Below, in pieces: positions 55,079 to 62,818 of a stretch of DNA of 64,000 nt. Position 1 is the stretch's first letter; every line of letters begins with the position of its first letter. The stretch is from Spongiivirga citrea (GTDB taxonomy: Bacteria > Bacteroidota > Bacteroidia > Flavobacteriales > Flavobacteriaceae). Location: positions 434,001-498,000 of the forward strand of contig NZ_JAABOQ010000004.1 in assembly GCF_010671565.1 (NCBI RefSeq). The letters run 5' to 3'. The translations under genes and the position numbers were made by a program. Below the pieces are notes generated by a model that had not been told where the DNA came from, ran no database searches, and was given only the letters and a program-made list of their open reading frames with translations.

Positions 55079-56584
55079 ATGAAAAATCTCGCATATTTAA
55101 GCCTGTTATTATTGTTCTTTACAGGTTGTTCTGATTTAGAAGAAGTACCCGAAGGGCAGCTCGCTCCAGATGGCTTTTTCCAGTCACCACAAGACGTACA
55201 AACCGTTATTAATGGTGCAATAGGTAGTATGGCAACCGAGGCCTATTGGGGGCGTAAGTTATCATTACCAATTATGTTGCGAAGCGATATGGTATCTATT
55301 GGAGATCAAGGAACTCCTGGAAGAAGACAGGACGTAAATAATTTTACAATGGCCGATGATAATGGTATGGTAACGGCCTTGTGGCCTAGAGCGTACTTAG
55401 TCATTGGAGCAACAAACGAAGCCATTTTGGCTGCAGAGGGCTTAGATTTTCCTGCCGAACAAGTTAATCCTATCAAGGCACAGGCACATTTTTTTCGGGC
55501 ATACACTTATTATCATTTAGTACGTTTATTTGGTGATATTCCTTATTTAGACAGGCCAGTTGATAACATTGCAGAAGCGCGAACTATTTCTAAGACTTCG
55601 GCTGTAGATGTTTACCAAAACATTATTAGTGACTTGTTAGAAGCGAAGTCAAATTTACCAGATGTCCAACCTACAAGGGCACTGCCCTCTAAGGCCACTG
55701 CGGCTGCTTTTCTCGCCTCAGTATATTTAACAATTGGTGATTTTTCTAATGCATACGCTGAGGCAAAGTTCGTAATTGATAACGAAGGTACTTTTGAGCT
55801 TGAACTTACACCAGATTTTCAGGATTTATTCAATGCCGATGTGCAAGGATCACTTAAAGAACCATTATTAAACTTAGACTTTAATGGCTTTAGTGATGGA
55901 AATACAGGTAGAGATTATACACCCGCTTTAACCGGAATTCGAGCAAACGAAAAAGGAAATATTGGCGGAGGATGGTCCGTTGCTGTACCAACAATCGAAG
56001 TATACAATACTTGGGACGGAAGAGATTACAGAAAAGCTGTAAGCTTAGATACCACCGGTATTTTTGATGGAATTGTTGAGCCGTTCTCAAAATTTCCTGA
56101 TTTTGATTCAAGAAATATTCAAAGCGCCTACATCGCAAAATATACTCGTTTTCCTGGTCAGACTTCAGCTGGCAATGGTCGTGGTTCTAGTTTAAACTAT
56201 GCCCTAATGCGCTATGCAGAAGTTTTACTAATTGCTGCCGAAGCTCTAAATGAAACTAGTCCAGGATCGGCAGAAGCTGCGGGTTATGTTAATAGAGTTA
56301 GAGCCCGCGCTCGAAACGGAGGCGCTTTCCCAGAGGATGTCGTTGCAGGGCTGTCGCAAGATGAGTTTAGAGATTTGATAATTGAAGAACGCAAATGGGA
56401 ACTAGCTTTTGAATTTAAGCGTTGGTATGATATTAAGAGACGTCAACTTGGTAATGAAGTTTTTGGCCCTACTGGTCTTGAACCCCAACCAAATTTTGAT
56501 CCAGCAAGGGATTACTTGTTTCCATTACCCAATGATGAACTAGAACGAAATCCCAATTTATTACCTAATAATTCAGGATACTAA
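55079..56584 (+). CDS. susD: SusD/RagB-family surface glycan-binding lipoprotein 3
   Basis: 501 residues, lipobox FTGCSD (Cys17), opening EVPEGQLAPDGFFQSPQDV. IKAQAHFFRAYTYYHLVRLF and LRYAEVLLIAAEALNE-like TPR segments (ALMRYAEVLLIAAEALNE) follow, then EFRDLIIEERKWELAFEFKR and the end LERNPNLLPNNSGY. Partner of SusC 3; followed by a strong terminator. Confidence 0.95.
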   Translation: MKNLAYLSLLLLFFTGCSDLEEVPEGQLAPDGFFQSPQDVQTVINGAIGSMATEAYWGRKLSLPIMLRSDMVSIGDQGTPGRRQDVNNFTMADDNGMVTALWPRAYLVIGATNEAILAAEGLDFPAEQVNPIKAQAHFFRAYTYYHLVRLFGDIPYLDRPVDNIAEARTISKTSAVDVYQNIISDLLEAKSNLPDVQPTRALPSKATAAAFLASVYLTIGDFSNAYAEAKFVIDNEGTFELELTPDFQDLFNADVQGSLKEPLLNLDFNGFSDGNTGRDYTPALTGIRANEKGNIGGGWSVAVPTIEVYNTWDGRDYRKAVSLDTTGIFDGIVEPFSKFPDFDSRNIQSAYIAKYTRFPGQTSAGNGRGSSLNYALMRYAEVLLIAAEALNETSPGSAEAAGYVNRVRARARNGGAFPEDVVAGLSQDEFRDLIIEERKWELAFEFKRWYDIKRRQLGNEVFGPTGLEPQPNFDPARDYLFPLPNDELERNPNLLPNNSGY

Positions 56585-56617
56585 GAAGAGAGAGTTTTTT
56601 ATAGATTATTTGAGTTT

Positions 56618-56655
56618 AAAGGCGTGTATTCTTTTAAATAATATACGCCTTTTTT
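56618..56655 (+). terminator. Intrinsic terminator after susD 3
   Basis: AAAGGCGTGTATT (56618-56630) pairs with AATATACGCCTTT, with one G-U pair, around a short AT-rich loop. A T-run follows at once. It separates the SusCD 3 unit from the GH88 operon promoter. Confidence 0.88.
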
Positions 56656-56680
56656 AGCTCCATCATACTTCAAATTTAGG

Positions 56681-56725
56681 CAGCACAGTTCAGGATACAT
56701 TACACTGCTGCAAATACTAATTTCA
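56681..56725 (+). promoter_or_regulatory. Promoter of the GH88/GH2 operon, site 7 of the shared element
   Basis: CAGCACAGTTCAGGAT (56681-56696), exactly 21 nt, then TAATTTCA (56718-56725), a weaker TAnnTTTG. The GH88 ATG at 56736 is only 10 nt beyond the box, so the mRNA would be nearly leaderless. Confidence 0.75.
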
Positions 56726-56735
56726 CTTTTGCCAC

Positions 56736-57953
56736 ATGATAAAGTCTAATTATCGCATACAGTCATCTAAAATAATTCAGTTCATTTTTTGTGTCTTGAC
56801 CATTTATCTATTTATTTCTTGCAACGGTAAGAACAAAAGTTATGAGGAAAACAATGATCAGCCCTTAACGATTGACTCTCTTTTAGCACTTAGATATCAA
56901 CAATTTTTAAAATATCAAGTTGATTCCACAGCCTTCCCTAGAAGCTATAATCCTAAAAACAAAACAATAAAAAAAGTTCCCTCCAGTAATTGGACCAGTG
57001 GCTTTTATGCAGGAGCGCTTTGGCAAATATTCGAATTAACAGGGGAAGAAACATTCAAAAAAAAAGCAGAAGAATGGACCGCTTTTATCGAAAAAGAAAA
57101 GTTTAATGATAGAACCCACGATATGGGTTTTAAAGTATTTTGCAGTTTCGGAAACGGTCTAAAACACAATAATGATAACGATTACAAGGATATAATAGTT
57201 AAAAGTGCCCAAACACTTAGTACGCGATTTGATGAAAAAATCGGGAGTATTCGCTCATGGGACTTTGGTAAAGAGAAATGGCAATTTCCTGTTATAATTG
57301 ATAATATGATGAATCTTGAACTTCTATTTGAAGCAACAAAAATTTCAAAAGATAGTTCTTTCCACAAATTAGCGGTTATACACGCGAATACCACATTAAA
57401 AAATCATTTCAGACCAGACCATAGTACATGGCATGTATTAGATTATGATACTATTTCTGGAGATGTCCGAATGAGAGTAACTCACCAAGGTATTAATGAT
57501 GATTCAGCATGGGCAAGAGGACAGGCATGGGCTATCAATGGTTTTACAATGGCATATAGGTATACAAGAGATCCTAAGTACCTTGAACAGGCAAAGGCAA
57601 CAGCCAATTTTTTTATAAATCATAAAAATTTACCTGAAGACGGTATCCCATATTGGGATTTTGATGATCCCGCAATACCAAATTCTCCAAGAGACGTTTC
57701 AGCAGCTGCCATAACAGCCTCAGCCCTTGTAGAACTTTATGAATACACCCAAGATCAAACTTATTTAAACTACAGCAAAAAAGTGCTTAATAGCTTAAGA
57801 TCTACCAATTATATTTTACCAAAAGAAATGAAAATACCCTTTATCCTAGATCATAGCTCGGGGGACTATTCACAGAAATCAGAAATGGACGAACCAATAA
57901 TATATGGTGATTATTACTTTTTGCAAACGGCTTTAAGACTAAAAGATTTATAA
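56736..57953 (+). CDS. GH88 unsaturated glucuronyl hydrolase, lipoprotein
   Basis: 405 residues with lipobox FISC (Cys29). The alpha/alpha-barrel shows NWTSGFYAGALWQIFELTGE, the two catalytic Asp residues as RTHDMGF (Asp129) and VIIDNMMNLEL (Asp189), and RVTHQGINDDSAWARGQAWA. The 60-residue spacing of the two Asp matches the Bacillus enzyme. It removes the 4,5-unsaturated uronate left by lyases, giving the substrate of KduI. First gene of an operon with GH2 (3 nt gap), which overlaps the next gene. Confidence 0.94.
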   Translation: MIKSNYRIQSSKIIQFIFCVLTIYLFISCNGKNKSYEENNDQPLTIDSLLALRYQQFLKYQVDSTAFPRSYNPKNKTIKKVPSSNWTSGFYAGALWQIFELTGEETFKKKAEEWTAFIEKEKFNDRTHDMGFKVFCSFGNGLKHNNDNDYKDIIVKSAQTLSTRFDEKIGSIRSWDFGKEKWQFPVIIDNMMNLELLFEATKISKDSSFHKLAVIHANTTLKNHFRPDHSTWHVLDYDTISGDVRMRVTHQGINDDSAWARGQAWAINGFTMAYRYTRDPKYLEQAKATANFFINHKNLPEDGIPYWDFDDPAIPNSPRDVSAAAITASALVELYEYTQDQTYLNYSKKVLNSLRSTNYILPKEMKIPFILDHSSGDYSQKSEMDEPIIYGDYYFLQTALRLKDL

Positions 57954-57956
57954 CTA

Positions 57957-60395
57957 ATGATATCTAGAAACATTCCTATAAAATTCACAGCGTTAATTAT
58001 AGTTAGTCTGCTCCTACTAAGCTGCAATTCAGCAACTAATCAAAAAGGTGGTCAAAGAAGCAGAACTAACATCAACGAAAACTGGTTGTATTTGGAGAAT
58101 AATACTACAAATTTAAGCGCTGCTTTAGAAAAGGATTACTGGGTTGATATAAGTTTACCACATACCTGGAATGCACTTGATGCAACCGACACAGAAGCCG
58201 GTTATAGACGAAGCGCGAGCTGGTATAAAAAGGACTTAAACATCCCCTCTATTAACACTGATCAACTATATCAGTTGTACTTTGAAGGTGTAAATATTAC
58301 TAGTGAAATTTATGTAAATGGAAAAAAGGTTGGAGGTCATACTGGCGGATATATAGGTTTTAGTATCGATATTACCAACCAAGTAAAAAATGGTGATAAT
58401 GAAATATTAGTTCGCGTTGATAATGGTTATAACCCAGAAGTAATCCCATCACAAAAAAGTGACTTCTTCATTTTTGGAGGAATCACAAGAGATGTGTGGC
58501 TCTTAACCATACCTAAAACAAATTTAAACAATCTAAAAATCACTACTCCAACGGTATCTGAAGATAGCGCATCGCTGAAGGCGACTGTTGCAATAACAAA
58601 TTCTACCAATGATAACAACAGTCTTGAAGTAAAAGCAGTACTTTCTGATAATAAAGGTAATGTAGTATCACAAAATAGTTTTACAGTATCCAATGGAATA
58701 GCAGAAATTGACTTTCCTAATATAAAGAACCCTAAACTCTGGGATACAAAAACTCCAAACCTTTACACCCTATCGGTATCACTACAAAATAAGGAAACAG
58801 TTATTGACGAAATTTCTGATCGTGTAGGTTTTAGATGGTTTGAGTTTAAAGATTATGGTGCTTTTTATTTAAACGGTAAACGTTTATTATTAAGAGGAAC
58901 TCACAGACACGAAGAGCATGCTGGTGTTGGAGCAGCAATGAGCAACAGTCAACACCGTAAGGATATAGAACTTATCAAGGAAATGGGAGCAAATTTTGTG
59001 CGATTAGCTCATTATCCTCAGGATCCTGAAATTTATAAGGCTTGTGATGAACTTGGGCTATTGGTTTGGGATGAGTTACCGTGGTGTCGCGGGGGCATTG
59101 GCAATGAAACTTGGAAGACTAATACCAAAACGATGTTAAAAGAGATTATAACCCAAAATTATAATCATCCTAGTATTATTCTATGGTCTTTGGGTAATGA
59201 AATTTATTGGTTGCCTGATTTTGAAAACGGAGATGATCGAGAAAAAATAAATACCTATTTGCGGGAATTAAATTCAATTGCTCACCAATTAGACCCGACT
59301 CGAAAAACGGCAATAAGAAAATATTATGAAGGTGCTGATATTGTTGATGTCTTTTCTCCTTCTATTTGGTCAGGCTGGTATTCAGGTAGTTATAAAAGTT
59401 ATCAGAAAGCAATCGATTTATACAAAAAGCAATACCCTCATTTTATACATACTGAATATGGTGGTTCTAGCCATGTAGGGCGCCATACCGAAAACCCTAT
59501 AACAGGTGAAGGACTTATAAAAGCAGATGGTTGGGAAGAAGCTATCGTACAAACCAAAGTTGCCAACATTGCTCAAATTGGTGATTGGAGTGAAAATTAC
59601 ATTGTAGATTTATTTGATTGGCATTTAAGAATAACAGAAAATGATTCGTCCTTTGTTGGTAATGCGCAATGGGCATTTAAAGACTTTGGTACTCCACTTC
59701 GACCAGAAAACGATATACCGTATGTAAATCAAAAAGGATTGGTTGATCGTAATGGCGACCCCAAAGATGCTTTTTATGTTTTTAAGAGTTATTGGAGCGA
59801 AGAGCCTTTTGCATATATAGAATCTCATACGTGGACAGAACGACAAGGACCAAAAGAACTAGCCCGAGATATTAGTGTTTATAGTAACTGCCCAGATGTT
59901 GAATTAGCCTTAAACGGAAAAAGTATCGGTACCAAACAACGAGATACTAAAAAATTTCCCGCGGCAGGTTTAAACTGGACACTTAACTTTAAAGAAGGTA
60001 AAAATACCTTAATTGCCATTGGTACTGATCGCAATGGTAAAAAGGTAAATGACACATTAGAAATTAACTACCGTTTTATTAAAAATGATAAAGCTAGGGA
60101 ACTCATCCTTTCATCTTCAAAATTAAGTAACGGAAATATTCTTGTTACCGCCACAGCTATTGACGGTAATGGGCTACGTTGCTTGGATTATGAAAACAAA
60201 GTTTATTTTCAATGTTTGACCGGCGGGAAAACCTTGAGAAGTCAAGGTACTCCAACTGGCAGTGAAGTAATCGCTATGGCTAATGGAAAAGCAGCAATTG
60301 AAATCATACCCGAACAAGATGCTAAAGAAATCGAAGTAACTGTATTAAATCAAAGTTTTAAAGGAACGTTTTTAACAATAAAACTTGATGACTAA
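57957..60395 (+). CDS. GH2 glycoside hydrolase (beta-glycosidase), lipoprotein
   Basis: 812 residues, lipobox LLSC (Cys23). Jelly-roll domain (SLPHTWNALDATDTEAGYRR, GVNITSEIYVNGKKVGGHTG), immunoglobulin-like domain, and TIM barrel with LLRGTHRHEEHAGVGAAMS. The acid/base Glu415 is in NHPSIILWSLGNEIYW and the nucleophile Glu500 in FIHTEYGGSS. Two further beta domains close the protein. GH2 members of flavobacterial ulvan loci release sugars such as xylose or uronate from the oligosaccharides; the exact bond cannot be read from sequence. The stop overlaps the start of the following gene. Confidence 0.93.
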   Translation: MISRNIPIKFTALIIVSLLLLSCNSATNQKGGQRSRTNINENWLYLENNTTNLSAALEKDYWVDISLPHTWNALDATDTEAGYRRSASWYKKDLNIPSINTDQLYQLYFEGVNITSEIYVNGKKVGGHTGGYIGFSIDITNQVKNGDNEILVRVDNGYNPEVIPSQKSDFFIFGGITRDVWLLTIPKTNLNNLKITTPTVSEDSASLKATVAITNSTNDNNSLEVKAVLSDNKGNVVSQNSFTVSNGIAEIDFPNIKNPKLWDTKTPNLYTLSVSLQNKETVIDEISDRVGFRWFEFKDYGAFYLNGKRLLLRGTHRHEEHAGVGAAMSNSQHRKDIELIKEMGANFVRLAHYPQDPEIYKACDELGLLVWDELPWCRGGIGNETWKTNTKTMLKEIITQNYNHPSIILWSLGNEIYWLPDFENGDDREKINTYLRELNSIAHQLDPTRKTAIRKYYEGADIVDVFSPSIWSGWYSGSYKSYQKAIDLYKKQYPHFIHTEYGGSSHVGRHTENPITGEGLIKADGWEEAIVQTKVANIAQIGDWSENYIVDLFDWHLRITENDSSFVGNAQWAFKDFGTPLRPENDIPYVNQKGLVDRNGDPKDAFYVFKSYWSEEPFAYIESHTWTERQGPKELARDISVYSNCPDVELALNGKSIGTKQRDTKKFPAAGLNWTLNFKEGKNTLIAIGTDRNGKKVNDTLEINYRFIKNDKARELILSSSKLSNGNILVTATAIDGNGLRCLDYENKVYFQCLTGGKTLRSQGTPTGSEVIAMANGKAAIEIIPEQDAKEIEVTVLNQSFKGTFLTIKLDD

Positions 60396-61587
60396 TTTCA
60401 AAATAAATAATGTCTCCAAAAACCAATATTTCTTTGTAATTACTATTGCCTTTTTTCTTTTAAATCAATGTAAAGATTCTAACAAGAAAACACATTTCAA
60501 TCTTATAAAAATTGAAAAAGAACGTGTATTAGCACTTGCCAAAAAGTATACTAATTTGCAACCAATTACTGTCACAGACAGTATTTGTGAACGAAGTGCC
60601 GGGGGCATACATGACTTTTACTCAGAGGGTGATTACTGGTGGCCTGATCCTGAAAATCCTAAGGCTCCGTACATAAGGAAAGATGGAGTAACCAACCCTA
60701 ATAATTTTACTGCACACCGTGAAGCGATGATTCGATTCAGTCAAATTTCGGGTGCGCTGGCTTCTGCTTATATTATAACGAAAAATGAAGAGTATGTTAG
60801 ACTATTACTCCCTCATTTAAAAGCGTGGTTTATAGATGAAGCAACATATATGAATCCGAACCTACTCTATGGACAGGCAATTTCAGGGAGAGTTACTGGC
60901 AGAGGAATAGGCATTATAGATACGATCCATTTAATGGAAGTGGCTAAAGCAATTATGGCAATAGAAAATTCTAGTGTTGTTGCCGAAAATGACCTTGTAA
61001 AAATGAAGGAATGGTTTGCGACTTATTTAAAATGGATTACAACTCATGAATATGGGATCAAAGAGCGAGATAACGGAAATAATCACAGTGTATGCTGGGC
61101 ACTTCAGGCTGCCGTTTTTGCTGATCTAACTGACAATGAAGATGTGCTAAATAACTGTAGAACCATGTATAAAGAAGTACTCTTACCCCAACAAATGGCC
61201 TCTAATGGTTCATTTCCGAAAGAACTAGAAAGAACAAAACCTTATGGTTATTCTTTGTTTGTTTTAGATGCAATGACGGCAATTTGCCAAGTTGCCTCAA
61301 CCCAATCTGATAATCTTTTTGAATTCACTACATCTGATAAGAAAAACATAAGCCTGGGAGTATCATTTCTATATCCCTTTATAAGCGATAAAAGTAAATG
61401 GCCTTATCAAAAAGATGTTATGTATTGGAATGAATGGCCAGTTAGACATCCTTCACTACTATTTACTGGCTTGTACTTTGACAATAATTCATATTTATCT
61501 CAATGGGAGTCACTTCCTTCTAATTTTGATAATAAAGAGGTTATCAGAAATATGCCTATTCGTTTTCCACTACTATGGGTTAACTAA
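60388..61587 (+). CDS. Alginate-lyase-family lipoprotein, candidate ulvan oligosaccharide dehydratase
   Basis: 399 residues from the ATG at 60388, which overlaps the last codons of the GH2 gene (a TTG three bases earlier is not needed). Lipobox LLNQC (Cys28). An alpha/alpha-barrel PF05426-type domain: YSEGDYWWPDPENPKAPYIR, NNFTAHREAMIRFSQISGAL, LLYGQAISGRVTGRGIGI, the NNH-type motif RDNGNNHSVCWALQAAVF, FPKELERTKPYGYSLF. True alginate lyase activity is improbable here. A relative in the Formosa ulvan locus has been described as an oligosaccharide dehydratase that makes an unsaturated uronate from saturated non-reducing glucuronate; assignment to that activity is from memory and context. It would feed GH88, encoded two genes upstream. 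Confidence 0.75.
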   Translation: MTNFKINNVSKNQYFFVITIAFFLLNQCKDSNKKTHFNLIKIEKERVLALAKKYTNLQPITVTDSICERSAGGIHDFYSEGDYWWPDPENPKAPYIRKDGVTNPNNFTAHREAMIRFSQISGALASAYIITKNEEYVRLLLPHLKAWFIDEATYMNPNLLYGQAISGRVTGRGIGIIDTIHLMEVAKAIMAIENSSVVAENDLVKMKEWFATYLKWITTHEYGIKERDNGNNHSVCWALQAAVFADLTDNEDVLNNCRTMYKEVLLPQQMASNGSFPKELERTKPYGYSLFVLDAMTAICQVASTQSDNLFEFTTSDKKNISLGVSFLYPFISDKSKWPYQKDVMYWNEWPVRHPSLLFTGLYFDNNSYLSQWESLPSNFDNKEVIRNMPIRFPLLWVN

Positions 61588-61670
61588 AAGGTGAACATTC
61601 ATATTATCAATGTGTTAAATTGGAATTAAACTATAATTCTTGTTCAATTAAATTTATATTTTAACATATA

Positions 61671-62765
61671 ATGTTTAGAACTATTAAATATTTAATTGCG
61701 GCCATTACCATCGGAATGATTCTTAATTGTAAGGAGGTAAGTCCTTCTAATTCAATTTCAATGGGGCCTGCCAATGAAACTTCAGAAAAAATCAATACAC
61801 CCGCTGGAATGGTGTGGATACCTGGTGCCGTATATGAGCGCGGAGCATCAACTACTGACAAAACAGCGCGACCTGACGAGAAACCCCGTCATAAAGTAGC
61901 GGTTGATGGTTTTTTTATGGATATCACAGAAGTAACTAATAAACAGTTCAAAAAATTTGTTGAAGCAACAGATTATGTAACCGTAGCTGAAAGAAAAATC
62001 GATTGGGAGGAAATAAAGAAACAGTTGCCAGTTGGGATAGAAAAGCCTCATGATTCTTTATTACAACCCGGTTCACTTTCTTTTAAATGCAATGCAAAAG
62101 AAATTTCTGATCTCACCAATTATTCGCAATGGTGGCAATGGCAGTTAGGTGTTAATTGGAAACATCCGTATGGTAAAGGCAGTTCAATTAAAGAGATGGA
62201 TAACTATCCCGTAGTACATATTGCTTATGAAGATGCTTTAGCTTATTGTAAATGGGCCAATAGAAGACTCCCTACTGAAGCTGAGTGGGAACTTGCGGCG
62301 AGAGCAGGACAAGATAATTTGGTGTATACATGGGGCAATGATCCTAAACTTTTAAATACAATGGCCAATACGTGGCAAGGTATTTTTCCAACATTAAATA
62401 CTAAAAGAGATGGATATGAAAAAGTTGCTCCTGTAAAATCTTTCAAACCAAATGCATACGGAATATATGATATGACGGGTAACGTTTGGGAGTTTACTCA
62501 AGATTGGTACGACTATAATTATTATACGAAATTGGCTCAAGAAATAGAGGTAAAAAACAACCCTCGAGGACCAAATAAATCATATAATCCAGTGAATCCT
62601 TATGCAGAAGAAAAAACGATACGGGGTGGATCGTTCTTATGTCATGACACATATTGCTCAAGCTATAGAGTTTCCGCTCGAATGGCGACGAGCATTGATA
62701 CTGGAGCGGAACATTTAGGTTTTAGGACAGTCGCCACTCCAGATATGATTGGTAACTCAAAATAA
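61671..62765 (+). CDS. Formylglycine-generating enzyme (SUMF1-type sulfatase activator), lipoprotein
   Basis: 364 residues. It follows human SUMF1 nearly end to end: AGMVWIPGAVYERGA, VDGFFMDITEVTNKQFKKFV, WQLGVNWKHPYGKGSS, HIAYEDALAYCKWANRRLP, TEAEWELAARAG, MANTWQGIFPTLNT, GIYDMTGNVWEFTQDW, and the copper-binding cysteine pair in GGSFLCHDTYCSSYR (Cys324, Cys329). Both catalytic Cys are present, so it is a real FGE and not merely a SUMF1-fold protein. Unusually it begins with a lipobox (MILNC, Cys20), so maturation should take place in the periplasm. It would convert Cys101 of the sulfatase-GH78 protein. Same operon as GH88/GH2. Confidence 0.92.
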   Translation: MFRTIKYLIAAITIGMILNCKEVSPSNSISMGPANETSEKINTPAGMVWIPGAVYERGASTTDKTARPDEKPRHKVAVDGFFMDITEVTNKQFKKFVEATDYVTVAERKIDWEEIKKQLPVGIEKPHDSLLQPGSLSFKCNAKEISDLTNYSQWWQWQLGVNWKHPYGKGSSIKEMDNYPVVHIAYEDALAYCKWANRRLPTEAEWELAARAGQDNLVYTWGNDPKLLNTMANTWQGIFPTLNTKRDGYEKVAPVKSFKPNAYGIYDMTGNVWEFTQDWYDYNYYTKLAQEIEVKNNPRGPNKSYNPVNPYAEEKTIRGGSFLCHDTYCSSYRVSARMATSIDTGAEHLGFRTVATPDMIGNSK

Positions 62766-62818
62766 AGAATAAACCTATTTCGTTTTATATAGTCTAACTA
62801 GTATTAAAAACGCTACTT

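Noticed and set aside
60388-61587. Alginate utilisation as the purpose of the locus because of the alginate-lyase family gene
   Set aside because: Sulfatase, FGE, rhamnosidase, full rhamnose catabolism and GH88 do not fit alginate.
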